A stretch of DNA of 64,000 nt from an uncultured Candidatus Melainabacteria bacterium (GTDB lineage: Bacteria; Cyanobacteriota; Vampirovibrionia; Gastranaerophilales; Gastranaerophilaceae): positions 124,001 through 188,000 of the forward strand of contig CAKUZI010000004.1 of the NCBI GenBank assembly GCA_934717855.1, in the 5' to 3' direction. Position 1 is the stretch's first letter. Every line of letters starts with the position of its first letter. Both the position numbers and the translations under genes were made by a program. The notes under the pieces are model-generated. The model was not told where the DNA came from, searched no databases, and worked only from the letters and a program-made list of their open reading frames with translations. Of this stretch, positions 24,564-33,823 are shown piece after piece.

Positions 24564-24995
24564 TTATTCGTATATCATTTGATCATAATTAAGCGGTGTA
24601 AAACCTTGACGCTTGTAGACATTGATTGCTTTTTGATTGCTAGGACAAAATTCTAGTCTTAGTCTTGCAACATCACAATTAGATTTTAAATAATCAAAAA
24701 ACTCCGAACCGATTCCTTGAGAACGAAATTCCGGCAAAATAAAGATTTCATCAATCCATAATACAACGCCACCGGCTTCTTGTGAAAAAGTTTTTGCCAA
24801 AAGAGCATAGCCTGCTCTCTTTTCATCTTTTTCAAAAATGTAACATTGAGCGTATGTTTCCGAATTCATTAATTCGTCAAAAGTTTTATAAATATTTTCT
24901 TCCGGAATTTTGTGTAAAACTGCATCAGAGTTGTAAAAAGCTTTGACCGAATTTATATAAAAATCTTTATCTGTTTTGTTAATTTTTCTAATCAT
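24564..24995 (-). CDS. GNAT-family N-acetyltransferase
   Basis: This 143-aa protein has the GNAT acetyl-CoA fold. The beta4-alpha3 signature is visible as WIDEIFILPEFRSQGIGSEF (Q/RxxGxG motif RSQGIG), then LRLEFCPSNQKAINVYKRQG and FTPLNYDQMIYE at the end. It would acetylate a small amine or protein N-terminus; the substrate is unknown. It starts at ATG 24995, 6 nt after the stop of the TonB-C-like gene, so the two are likely co-transcribed. Confidence 0.88.
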   Translation of the reverse strand: MIRKINKTDKDFYINSVKAFYNSDAVLHKIPEENIYKTFDELMNSETYAQCYIFEKDEKRAGYALLAKTFSQEAGGVVLWIDEIFILPEFRSQGIGSEFFDYLKSNCDVARLRLEFCPSNQKAINVYKRQGFTPLNYDQMIYE

Positions 24996-25001
24996 AATTT
25001 T

Positions 25002-26129
25002 TTAGTATCCACAAACATAATCGTAAATTGCTTTGTAATCACTATTTTTGTTTATATCTTGCATAGTTGTATTAAAGTTTGTTAAAACCGGTTCTTTTAA
25101 AAAGTAGTCGAAATTTCCTGCGTATACGTAAGATTTTTTAATCCCGATTAATCGGTTACGACAATCAACTTTTGTACGCCATAAGTATGAATCTGTGTAC
25201 GGAGTTATTTTGTATGCGTTCAACCAAACATATCCGTCTTTGTTTTGAATATTTTTTAATATTCTCAAAGATTTTGTTAGATAAATACAATTAAATATGT
25301 TTGAATAAGGATATTTAGATGATTGAAGATAATTTTGACCTGGTATAGTCTGAGAATTTATTATATTAAATGTGAATAAAATAAGTAATTTATCATTAGT
25401 ATACTTTTCCGGAAGAGGTGCGTAATTGCTTTTTGAAATTGTATCAATTGCTGATTTGTCAAATTCTTTATTTCCGGAAGATTGGAAAATTAGTATACTG
25501 TTTTTATCAAGGCTTCCATCTTTTTTTACAACAAATAATACAGCTGTTTGATATCTATTGTTTCTTGGTGGGATTATAGGATGCCAAGATTTTTTTAGTT
25601 TCTTGTTTGTTGTTTCAATATACTGTAATAATCCAAGATTTTTTGCCTCTTCTCTCTCTTCTTTTGTTAGTCCATCTGGCATGAAAAGCAAGTTTACGGA
25701 AAGTTTATTGTATGAAGCCGGTAGAGGTTCTAAATATGTAAAACTGTTTAGTGTATCGAGAACTTTTTGAGTATAATCCGGTATTGACGATGGTTTTATA
25801 ATTTGTGGAGTTGAAAAACTTCCATCTTTGTATATTGTAATATTGGCAATTGTCAGATAACCAGTCGCGTTTTTATCTACTTTATAGCTCCATTTATCAT
25901 CTATGATTTTGCTAAGATTTAGCATATATGGTAATAAATCTGTATAATCATTATCATCAGTGTATTGCCAGCCAATAGAAGCTATCTGGTCTTCTGTTTT
26001 AGCAATATTATCATAATCAATTGAGTTATTTCCAATTTGAGGAAGATGTACAGGTTCTGCTGTAACCGGTAATGTCAGCAAGATACAGAATACAACAAAT
26101 AGAGCCATTAAAATTTCAAATTTTCTCAT
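25002..26129 (-). CDS. Exported protein with two TonB/TolA-C-like domains
   Basis: This 375-aa protein has a signal peptide (MRKFEILMALFVVFCILLTL, cleavage near TAEP). Two similar beta-alpha units follow. The first has GYLTIANITIYKDGSFSTPQ to LEPLPASYNKLSVNLLF (about 90-170). The second has QTAVLFVVKKDGSLDKNSIL to YAPLPEKYTNDKLLILFTF (about 190-275). Each has the TonB C-terminal pattern of KDGS, a buried small-helix segment and PLPxxY. The rest (about 100 residues, Tyr-rich) is not recognised. With no N-terminal anchor and no ExbB/D nearby, a periplasmic binding or structural role is more likely than energy transduction. Confidence 0.75.
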   Translation of the reverse strand: MRKFEILMALFVVFCILLTLPVTAEPVHLPQIGNNSIDYDNIAKTEDQIASIGWQYTDDNDYTDLLPYMLNLSKIIDDKWSYKVDKNATGYLTIANITIYKDGSFSTPQIIKPSSIPDYTQKVLDTLNSFTYLEPLPASYNKLSVNLLFMPDGLTKEEREEAKNLGLLQYIETTNKKLKKSWHPIIPPRNNRYQTAVLFVVKKDGSLDKNSILIFQSSGNKEFDKSAIDTISKSNYAPLPEKYTNDKLLILFTFNIINSQTIPGQNYLQSSKYPYSNIFNCIYLTKSLRILKNIQNKDGYVWLNAYKITPYTDSYLWRTKVDCRNRLIGIKKSYVYAGNFDYFLKEPVLTNFNTTMQDINKNSDYKAIYDYVCGY

Positions 26130-26150
26130 AATTCTATGATATGTACTTAT

Positions 26151-27041
26151 TTATATTTTGTCAACTTTCATTTTTCTTGAAATAATCAAGAAAACACCGA
26201 ATAAAATCAAAATTATTCCAATAGAAATTCTTAGAGTTAATTGTTCATGGAAAAACAGAATTCCGAAAAATATTGCTGTTAATGGTTCTAACGCTCCAAG
26301 TATTGCAGTATTTGTTGATCCGATTAGCTGGATTGCAATCGTAATAGTTTCAAGTGAAATAATTGTCGGGAACAAAGCTAAACCGATTGCAAATAACCAA
26401 GCTTTTAGGTTTGGTAACATTTGCAAAGTAGTGCAGAATTTTAGATTGACAATGTATACAATTAAACCAAAGAGCATAACGTAAAAACTTAAGCGTGCGC
26501 TATTCATTACTTTTACGGGCTTGATATTTTTTACTCCAACGATATAAAGAGCGTATAATAAAGCAGATGTTAAAACTATCAATATTCCTTTTATACTCAA
26601 TGCTGTATCAGGTTTTCCTTTGTATAAAAGGATTATTCCTATTGAGGTTAGCAGGATAGCAAAGATTACGGTTTTAGTAATTCTTTCTTTAAAGAAAATT
26701 GCCATTATTATCGCAACCATTACAGGATAAATAAATAAAATAGTGCAGGCAATTCCGGCTTCTATGTAGTGAAATGCTTCAAAAAGAGTTAATGAAGACA
26801 GTGAAAAGAATATTCCTAAGAAAAATAGTGGAATGATTTCTTGTCTAGATATTTTTAACGATGCTTTTTTGAAAAATTTCAACCAAATAAAATATATTAT
26901 TACGGCTAGAAAATATCTGTAAAATAAAACAGAATTTACCCCAATTCCTATTGCATATAATGGCAGTCCAAAAAGCGGGTTCATTCCGTAGCTGGTTGAG
27001 GCAATTATTCCATTTAGTATTCCTTTTGTGTTGCTATTCAT
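26151..27041 (-). CDS. EamA/DMT-family transporter
   Basis: This is a 296-aa polytopic protein with ten predicted membrane helices in two EamA repeats. The first half ends with GIACTILFIYPVMVAIIMAI and the second with NTAILGALEPLTAIFFGILF, the classic DMT end-of-repeat motif. These carriers export or import small metabolites such as amino acids or nucleotide sugars; the substrate cannot be told. It starts at ATG 27041 with AAAGAG upstream. It is flanked by unrelated minus-strand genes. Confidence 0.9.
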   Translation of the reverse strand: MNSNTKGILNGIIASTSYGMNPLFGLPLYAIGIGVNSVLFYRYFLAVIIYFIWLKFFKKASLKISRQEIIPLFFLGIFFSLSSLTLFEAFHYIEAGIACTILFIYPVMVAIIMAIFFKERITKTVIFAILLTSIGIILLYKGKPDTALSIKGILIVLTSALLYALYIVGVKNIKPVKVMNSARLSFYVMLFGLIVYIVNLKFCTTLQMLPNLKAWLFAIGLALFPTIISLETITIAIQLIGSTNTAILGALEPLTAIFFGILFFHEQLTLRISIGIILILFGVFLIISRKMKVDKI

Positions 27042-27084
27042 AAATCTCTTTCCCGGGATGTATTATAGCAAAAAAATGTAGGAA

Positions 27085-29178
27085 TTAATTGCTGAAAGCA
27101 GTTTTCTCAACCAGTTGGATTTCTCTTTTTAAGTCTTCTAAAAATTCTTTAGTGTATAAAAAGCCCAAATGAGCGCCATTACTCAAAATTGTCATTTTTT
27201 TACCGGTGCAAATTTTGAGTTTTTTAAGCTGGGATTGATTGGTCAAATAATCGTCCAGTGAATGATAAATTTTATAATTTGAATTGTTTTTGAAAAAATC
27301 TTCAAGGGCTAAAAGGTTTGTTTTTTCTAAAATATCGCTATAACTATTTTGACTAAGTAGATATTTGTTTACGTAATCTTTGTAATTCATATTATTAATT
27401 TGTTGATAGATATCAGTTTGTTTGTTTTTTGGCGTGTTTTCAAGTGTAAAAATCAGGTCAGAAAGTTTTTGGTGCATAATAAAACCGGTTATTAGTTTTC
27501 CCTCTTCTTCACTAAACGGAAGTTTTGTTATGCTTGATGGCTTTTCGTCTTTTAAATTATAAAGTTGAACAACTTTTGAGGCAGTTTGAGCAATTTTTTG
27601 TTCTAAATTTTCAGAATTTCTGCTCCATTCTTCTCCGTTTTTATCAATTTGTTCCATTGCATAAAACAAGTCTATAGGTGGACAAATTGAAATATATTTT
27701 GTCGTACCAAGTATGTTGTTTTTTGCTTCTTCACTGGCAAGAAAAAGAGTTTCTAAAGCACCGAAAGATGTGCCGATTATTGTTTTATTTCCAAGTTTGC
27801 AGTCATATTTCTTCTCAAGGTGTGCAATAATTTTTGAAGTTAAAGTTCTCAGATGTTTTGCATCATCAATTGGAATTCCGGGCGCGTAGTCTTGAGGCAT
27901 GCTTTTTACAAATTCCCATTGAAAGTGGCTGCCTTGTATAATTACGGAATATCCCTCATCATAGAAAAGTTTTGCTAAAACTATTGAATGATGCGATTGA
28001 ATGCTTTCGCCGATTGATGGATAAATTATTGCAACTGGAGCGTTTTTATCTTTTTGCATAATATATTTGAACTTGTATGGAGCTCTATTTGGAGTGATTT
28101 CAACGGAAGCGGTGTGGAATTTTTTTGAAAAACTTCTGTTCCAAACAGATAACTCATTCCAAATAGATTTGTCAACGCTCGGGTTGTCAAAAAGTGCTGT
28201 TCGCATAGAGTCTACTACAGGATTTTGTGGGTTGTAATCTTCTATCAATAAGTCTGCCAAGAGTTTTGAATTTGTGGCTTCATAACTTTTTAAAATAATG
28301 TTATCAATGTTTGTTCCGCCTTTTATAATATCTGCAACGGTTAGTTTTTCGTTGTTGTTTGTAGGGTTGTCTTTTGTATCCATTCTTACAAGTTCCGGAT
28401 TTATTTCTGGAGGGAGTTTGTTTTCAACTGCTTTGAAACCGTTTTCTAAAATTTCTTTTTTATCAAGATTTTGACACTTGATAAAATTATCTATTCCATA
28501 CATTTTCTTTGAGATTTCATATGGATCGGCATAAGTTGATTCAATCATTTTTATCAAAGGTTGCATAAAAGATGTTCTATTTACGGTCAAACCGGCTTTT
28601 ACCATCGCAAGAACCGGTGTTCCGACGTATGTTGTAGGGTTAAGTGATGTGTCTAAAATTTTGCCTGCAATTCCGCGAGCTGTAGTCCCATTTATTACAG
28701 GAAGCACTATGTATGACCCAGAACAACATTTACATTTTGTCAAAGCTTGTTCCATATCTTCATTTGATGGCTCAAGATTGAAAAAATGTTTGGCAGGATC
28801 GAACATTCCGCCAAGTCCGAGGGTAGTGTTTGTTAAAAACCTGACAGTTTCTGTTCCGGATGTTTTAAAATCTCTTTGAATTAGACTGCTGACAAGCCTT
28901 TTGGGGTATTCAATATTTTTGTAAGCACTTTGAATTCTGTCTATTCCGTATTCTGGCATGATAGAACTCCATAAAATATGGATTGGACGAACGGCGTATT
29001 TGTTTAGCCCAAGGTTAAATGCAAAAACTTTCCGATTGATTTTTTCATATTTATCGTTCCCCAGATACATATAAGCGTAATCTGGATACTTGCTTTGTTG
29101 CTTAATAAGTTCTTCTGCCAAACAAATGTTTGTGGCGTAAATGAAAATTCCCAAAATAATAAATAATTTTTTCAACAT
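27085..29178 (-). CDS. MlaA (VacJ)-like domain fused to an alpha/beta-hydrolase
   Basis: This 697-aa protein has a signal peptide (MLKKLFIILGIFIYATNIC, cleavage near CLAEE) but no clear lipobox. Residues about 40-230 match MlaA: YEKINRKVFAFNLGLNKYAV, RFLTNTTLGLGGMFDPAKHF, GSYIVLPVINGTTARGIAGK and LNPTTYVGTP. After a linker, residues about 365-697 look like an alpha/beta-hydrolase. They carry the nucleophile elbow GTSFGALE (Ser471) and a late GAHLGF (His670) as likely catalytic His. MlaA removes misplaced phospholipid from the outer leaflet; a fused hydrolase could act on that lipid. An MCE gene lies at 49 kb. The fusion is seen in one uninterrupted frame; the joint role is inference. Confidence 0.82.
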   Translation of the reverse strand: MLKKLFIILGIFIYATNICLAEELIKQQSKYPDYAYMYLGNDKYEKINRKVFAFNLGLNKYAVRPIHILWSSIMPEYGIDRIQSAYKNIEYPKRLVSSLIQRDFKTSGTETVRFLTNTTLGLGGMFDPAKHFFNLEPSNEDMEQALTKCKCCSGSYIVLPVINGTTARGIAGKILDTSLNPTTYVGTPVLAMVKAGLTVNRTSFMQPLIKMIESTYADPYEISKKMYGIDNFIKCQNLDKKEILENGFKAVENKLPPEINPELVRMDTKDNPTNNNEKLTVADIIKGGTNIDNIILKSYEATNSKLLADLLIEDYNPQNPVVDSMRTALFDNPSVDKSIWNELSVWNRSFSKKFHTASVEITPNRAPYKFKYIMQKDKNAPVAIIYPSIGESIQSHHSIVLAKLFYDEGYSVIIQGSHFQWEFVKSMPQDYAPGIPIDDAKHLRTLTSKIIAHLEKKYDCKLGNKTIIGTSFGALETLFLASEEAKNNILGTTKYISICPPIDLFYAMEQIDKNGEEWSRNSENLEQKIAQTASKVVQLYNLKDEKPSSITKLPFSEEEGKLITGFIMHQKLSDLIFTLENTPKNKQTDIYQQINNMNYKDYVNKYLLSQNSYSDILEKTNLLALEDFFKNNSNYKIYHSLDDYLTNQSQLKKLKICTGKKMTILSNGAHLGFLYTKEFLEDLKREIQLVEKTAFSN

Positions 29179-29272
29179 AAATCCTCTCTAATAAATTTAT
29201 TTTCTTAGAGAAGTGTTGAAACTTCATTACTCAATGGGCTAGTTTAATGATATTATTTTGAAACGAATAAAC

Positions 29273-29300
29273 AAAAACAGAGCATGAATGCTCTGTTTTT
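29273..29300 (-). terminator. Rho-independent terminator of tpiA
   Basis: AAAAACAGAGCAT (29273-29285) and ATGCTCTGTTTTT (29288-29300) form a perfect 13-bp inverted repeat with a T-run on the minus strand, downstream of tpiA. Confidence 0.88.
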
Positions 29301-29333
29301 ATCGTTTGTTATAACTTTTGATTATCTGAAAAA

Positions 29334-30134
29334 CTATACCAAGCTTGCAATTTTCATTGTTTTTTCAATGATTTCGTTCAAGCTTTCAGATTTCAATGAA
29401 GCACCACCGATTAAAGCACCATCGATATCTGATTTTGACATTTGTTCTTCAATTGTAGCAGGTTTTACAGAACCACCGTAAAGAATTCTGATAGCATCAG
29501 CAGCTTCTGCGCCTGCAACTTCTTTAACAACGCTTCTAATCATTGCGATAACTCTGTTAGCTTCGTCTGAATCGCAAGTTTTGCCTGTTCCGATAGCCCA
29601 GATTGGTTCGTAAGCGATTACTGATTTCGCAACATCTTCTGATGAAATACCGTCTAAAGCAGCTTTAATTTGACCTGCAATCCAAGAATCTGTAACACCT
29701 GATTCTCTTTGTTCAAGAGTTTCACCACAGCAGATGATAGGAATTAAGCCCCCAGCCAAAATAGCTTTTGCTTTTTTGTTAATCATTTCGTCTGTTTCAG
29801 AGAAATATTGTCTTCTTTCAGAGTGACCGATGATTACGTAGTCACAACCAGCATCTTTCAACATTTCTACAGAAATTTCACCAGTGAAAGCACCAGAATT
29901 TTCCCAGTGGCAGTTTTGACCAGCGATAGAAATTTTCTTACCGCCACAACCGCAATCACATTGTACAGAGTGAACCGCACAGATTGATGTGAATACAGGA
30001 GCGATTACAACTGTTGGTAATTCTTGAGCTGTATAATCTTTTACAAAGTTTGCAATACCTTCAAAAACAGATTTTGCTTCTGATTGGCACAAATTCATTT
30101 TCCAGTTTCCTGCAATAATAGGTTTTCTAGACAT
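29334..30134 (-). CDS. tpiA: Triosephosphate isomerase
   Basis: This 266-aa TIM-barrel enzyme interconverts dihydroxyacetone phosphate and glyceraldehyde 3-phosphate. The active-site motifs are complete: GNWKMN (Lys), IIGHSERR (His), AYEPIWAIGTGKT (Glu and loop 6) and LYGGSVKP. It starts at ATG 30134 with AAGGAG upstream; the upstream in-frame residues have no ribosome-binding site. An oddity is a cysteine-rich loop after strand 2 (VQCDCGCGGKKISIAGQNC), where most enzymes have none. It has its own terminator and looks monocistronic. Confidence 0.97.
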   Translation of the reverse strand: MSRKPIIAGNWKMNLCQSEAKSVFEGIANFVKDYTAQELPTVVIAPVFTSICAVHSVQCDCGCGGKKISIAGQNCHWENSGAFTGEISVEMLKDAGCDYVIIGHSERRQYFSETDEMINKKAKAILAGGLIPIICCGETLEQRESGVTDSWIAGQIKAALDGISSEDVAKSVIAYEPIWAIGTGKTCDSDEANRVIAMIRSVVKEVAGAEAADAIRILYGGSVKPATIEEQMSKSDIDGALIGGASLKSESLNEIIEKTMKIASLV

Positions 30135-30324
30135 AATAAAATTCTCCTTATTTATGTACGTTTTTACACTATTATTATATGAGAAAAATATTTGATTGCA
30201 ATAAAACACTTGGTTAATATCTAATTGCGTTTTGAAAAGTTGAAAAAATCTGTAATAATGTAAATAAAGGAATTGGTTTGGGCTTCCCGATATTAATTAT
30301 AACAATGTCAATATTATTAAAAAA

Positions 30325-31863
30325 CTAGCTGAGTAATTCGAGGTTGTTTAGTTTGTCATTGATTTCATTCATTAGATTAACATCATCAGTTTGTCTTGCA
30401 TAATTTTGAGCTTTTGCAAGAAGTCCTTTCGCTTTTGAGATATTGCTGTGTTCAACCATTATATCTGCGGCTTTAGTATAATTTTGAGCTGTTTTGAGTG
30501 GGGCTTCTGCCTCTGAATAATGTTTTACAGCTTTTGAGTATGATTTTAAAGCATCTTGAGAAAACCCAAATTTTTCGTATGCGTCGCCCATACTTGAAGA
30601 AACAAAACCTTTTAATTTAGAATTATCTGTTTGAGATGCCAAATCATCTGCAACAGAAATATAGTTCATAGCTTCATCATCATACATATCTGTTAATATA
30701 TTTCCCATTTTGGTTAGGGAAGTTGTTTGTGCTGTTAAGTTTTCAGTTTCTCCAGCAAATGAAATCGTATTAAAATAATGATCCATTGCAGGTTTGATTT
30801 GATTTACATCGTCGTAAATCTGTGCCATTGCATAGTGAGCTTTGGTTTTAACGTTTTTATCTGTAGTATTCAATGAGTTGTTGTAGCTTGTTAAAGCTTG
30901 AGAATAGAAATCGTGGTCATCATATATTTTGCCAACTTCATAGTAAACTTTTGATTTTGTTTCGTTATCACCGACTTCGTCTGCTCTTTTTAGTGCTTTT
31001 TGGAAAGATAAAATTGCTTTTTCAGGTTCATTTGCGTATGCCAATTTTTTAGATTGGATGAACAATGATTTTAACTCTTTATCTTGCGGGATTAATGAAA
31101 CAACTTTTGAATTTGTTTCAATTTCTTGTTCTACAGGTTCATTAACTGTGTTTGCAACAGTAGCTTTTTCTTCTGTTTTAGTCGCTTCTTGCGTGCTACC
31201 TTCCGGAAATTTAACCAAGAATTGAGGATTGATTTCTCCCTCATTATATTTAAAATCAACTTGTTGCAAGAAAAGAGCATCAACCCAGTTTTCTACAACC
31301 TTTGAGTCTTTGTTCAATGTTTGAGAAATATATGTGTCAAGGATTGTTGACGCATTTTTCAAATTTGATTTAACAAGTTTTGTGTTAGGGTTCTCTTTTT
31401 TTACTTGTGCTTCAATTAAAGAAAGATAGCCGTTAACTTCTTCCTTTAATTCGTCTGGAGTTCCGATTGCAGATGCAGTATTTCTAAAATCCTTTAAAAT
31501 TTGTGCAATATTGATAACAGTACTTCTGCCTGAGAGAGTTTTTGTTGGTATAACTTCGGCAGATTGTGCTGTTTCTTGTGTTTGAACAGTTTGTGGAGTT
31601 GTGTTATATCTGGCTTGTGCTTGAATTTGAGAACGCATTTGACGCCAATCAACTTGTTCTCCGTTATTGTTTTGTTGTTGGTAAGCAGGGGTATAAGTTG
31701 GGGTTTTGCGCCCTACATATTGCAAACCTTTGCTTTTAGAGTTTTGGCTTGATTGTTCTTCGCGTTGAGCAGAGGAAGTGTTTTGCTCGTCGTCTTGTTT
31801 TCTTTTTACAAGATTACGCGCATCTTTATTCAAATATGGACGTTGAAATATTCCGTTTAACAC
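30325..31863 (-). CDS. Tetratricopeptide repeat protein with disordered N-terminus
   Basis: This 512-aa protein starts at GTG 31863 (GAGGG upstream). Residues 1-110 are low-complexity and polar (RKQDDEQNTSSAQREEQSSQ, AYQQQNNNGEQVDWRQ). A helical region follows (LSLIEAQVKKENPNTKLVKS) with an acidic linker. Then come about six TPR-like units in the last 250 residues (SFQKALKRADEVGDNETKSK, YEVGKIYDDHDFYSQALTSY, SSMGDAYEKFGFSQDALKSY). There is no signal peptide. It is probably a cytoplasmic scaffold. The genes on both sides are unrelated. Confidence 0.82.
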   Translation of the reverse strand: MLNGIFQRPYLNKDARNLVKRKQDDEQNTSSAQREEQSSQNSKSKGLQYVGRKTPTYTPAYQQQNNNGEQVDWRQMRSQIQAQARYNTTPQTVQTQETAQSAEVIPTKTLSGRSTVINIAQILKDFRNTASAIGTPDELKEEVNGYLSLIEAQVKKENPNTKLVKSNLKNASTILDTYISQTLNKDSKVVENWVDALFLQQVDFKYNEGEINPQFLVKFPEGSTQEATKTEEKATVANTVNEPVEQEIETNSKVVSLIPQDKELKSLFIQSKKLAYANEPEKAILSFQKALKRADEVGDNETKSKVYYEVGKIYDDHDFYSQALTSYNNSLNTTDKNVKTKAHYAMAQIYDDVNQIKPAMDHYFNTISFAGETENLTAQTTSLTKMGNILTDMYDDEAMNYISVADDLASQTDNSKLKGFVSSSMGDAYEKFGFSQDALKSYSKAVKHYSEAEAPLKTAQNYTKAADIMVEHSNISKAKGLLAKAQNYARQTDDVNLMNEINDKLNNLELLS

Positions 31864-31978
31864 AAATTCTACCCTCTGGTAAGTTTAATATATACTAAAA
31901 CTTGCCAATTTACGTCATACTTTCGTATGAAATCTACAAATCATGTTTAAGGGTATTTTTAGTAAAGTCAAATTTGTT

Positions 31979-33760
31979 CTAGTTACTCAATACGTACATT
32001 TCGCAATTTTTACAATCAAATTTTAATGGATATTTTTTACCTTTTTCATCAATTAAAAAAAGTTTTTTGGGGGATTTGCACATATCTAATGCGTATTTAA
32101 TACAATGTTTTGTGTGCATAAGCTCAATTGGGTTGGATTTTATTTGACCATTTTCGTAAGCCATTTCGCAAACTTTGCATCCGCAATTTTCATAAAAGCA
32201 CTTTGCTTCTTTGTTGTAGATATTTGCTTTGTAATCCAGTTCTTTTTTAGGAAATTCTGCATATTTTAAAGGGTTTTGTAATTCTTTTTTATAATTTTTC
32301 AATCGTTCTTGCATTAAGTCGGAGAGAATATTTCTACGAATTTCATTTATTTTAGAAATCGGTAGAAAAGGAAGAGTTCCGTCTATTATAACATTTGTGG
32401 CATAAAAATCGCTTTCACCTGTTTTTTGTAATTGTGTTGTGAAATTTTCTTTCATTTTTTCAGAATTTTTTGGGGATTCAATGCTGTCTAATTTTATTTC
32501 TACAGAATTTTTATCCTCATCAATTGCTTTTAATATTCCGTTTTTATAAACAAACTCAACTCCGATTTGACGTTTAGTTTTAGAGTTTTCAAGTTGTTTT
32601 TCAAATTTGCTGTCAAAATTCCTATAAATTTCAAGTCCTGTTTTAATTCCATCCATTTTATTTGGAAATATTTTATTCCCATCAATTTTGTTTATGAGAC
32701 AGCCCATCCCATTGAAATATAAACCGTCTTGATGATTTAAAGTTTTTTGTTGGATGTTTTTTGACCAGTCAATTTCAAAATAATTTTTTCCTACTTTCGA
32801 AATTTTTCCAAGTTTTTCGCCAAGTGATTTGGGGCTTTCAAAATTAAAACATTTTTTGCGCCCATCAAGAAAATAGTCTGTAAAACCTCTATTAAAGCTT
32901 TTTGTAACGTCTGGTTCAAAGTCAAAAAATACTTTACCGGATGAGGTTTTGTCTGCAAATTGGTCGATTTTTTGTCGGTAATATGCAACAACATTTTTTA
33001 CGTAATTTATATCTTTTAAACGTCCCTCAATTTTGAAAGATTTAACATTTGCGTCAATTAATTCTTTCAAATGTTTAGATGCGTTAAAGTCTTTTATACT
33101 CAAAAGATATTTATCTTTTGCAATAATATTGCCTTTTTCGTCAATAAGTGAGTATTTTTTTCTGCAAGCTTGAGCGCATTCTCCTCTATTTGCTGAACGT
33201 CCGCCAATGCAATAGCTCAAATAGCATTGTCCGCTGTAAGATACGCATAGCGCACCGTGTATAAATGTTTCGATTTCAAGATTATTTTCTTTTGCAAATT
33301 TTCCGATTTCTTTAATTTGTTCAAGAGAAAGTTCTCTCGCAAGAATTACGCGTGAAGCTCCGACTTCTTTGAAAAATTTAACTTTATCAAGGCTTCTGTT
33401 GTCGCATTGAGTGCTTGCATGAATCGCTATAGGAGGAAGTTTCCCCTCAATTGCAAGCTTAAAGATAGCCATATCTTGAACAATGATTGCATCTACTCCA
33501 ATGTCGTATAAATTTTGGATTAATTCTTGTACTGCTTTGAGTTCAGTATCTTTTACAATTGTGTTAACCGTAACATGAACTTTAACATAGAACTTATGAG
33601 CATAATCAACAATTTCTTTTAAGTCTTCAAGTGTATTTCCAACTTTTTTTCTTGCGCCAAAATTCTGCGCGCCAATATAAATTGCATCGCATCCGTAATC
33701 TATTGCGGAAAAGGCGGTTTGTTTGTCTTTTGCGGGAGCTAAAAGTTCAACTTTGTTCAT
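31979..33760 (-). CDS. U32-family peptidase (collagenase-like)
   Basis: This 593-aa protein starts at ATG 33760 (TTG 33772 would add four residues). The N-terminal barrel shows KVELLAPAKDKQTAFSAIDY, GCDAIYIGAQNFGAR and QDMAIFKLA. The U32 signature segment is ETFIHGALCVSYSGQCYLSY followed by SANRGECAQACR. Members include RlhA and TrhP, which modify rRNA and tRNA, so the old peptidase label is doubtful. Conserved cysteines (CVSYSGQC, ECAQAC) fit an Fe-S-linked role. The C-terminal extension has extra cysteines (CFYENCGCKVCEMAY, KHCIKYALDMC). The precise substrate is unknown. Confidence 0.85.
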   Translation of the reverse strand: MNKVELLAPAKDKQTAFSAIDYGCDAIYIGAQNFGARKKVGNTLEDLKEIVDYAHKFYVKVHVTVNTIVKDTELKAVQELIQNLYDIGVDAIIVQDMAIFKLAIEGKLPPIAIHASTQCDNRSLDKVKFFKEVGASRVILARELSLEQIKEIGKFAKENNLEIETFIHGALCVSYSGQCYLSYCIGGRSANRGECAQACRKKYSLIDEKGNIIAKDKYLLSIKDFNASKHLKELIDANVKSFKIEGRLKDINYVKNVVAYYRQKIDQFADKTSSGKVFFDFEPDVTKSFNRGFTDYFLDGRKKCFNFESPKSLGEKLGKISKVGKNYFEIDWSKNIQQKTLNHQDGLYFNGMGCLINKIDGNKIFPNKMDGIKTGLEIYRNFDSKFEKQLENSKTKRQIGVEFVYKNGILKAIDEDKNSVEIKLDSIESPKNSEKMKENFTTQLQKTGESDFYATNVIIDGTLPFLPISKINEIRRNILSDLMQERLKNYKKELQNPLKYAEFPKKELDYKANIYNKEAKCFYENCGCKVCEMAYENGQIKSNPIELMHTKHCIKYALDMCKSPKKLFLIDEKGKKYPLKFDCKNCEMYVLSN

Positions 33761-33823
33761 TTGATGTTCCAAAATCTTTTATTAAAAACAGTATCTTTTA
33801 GAATAAATTTCACTATATGCCCC

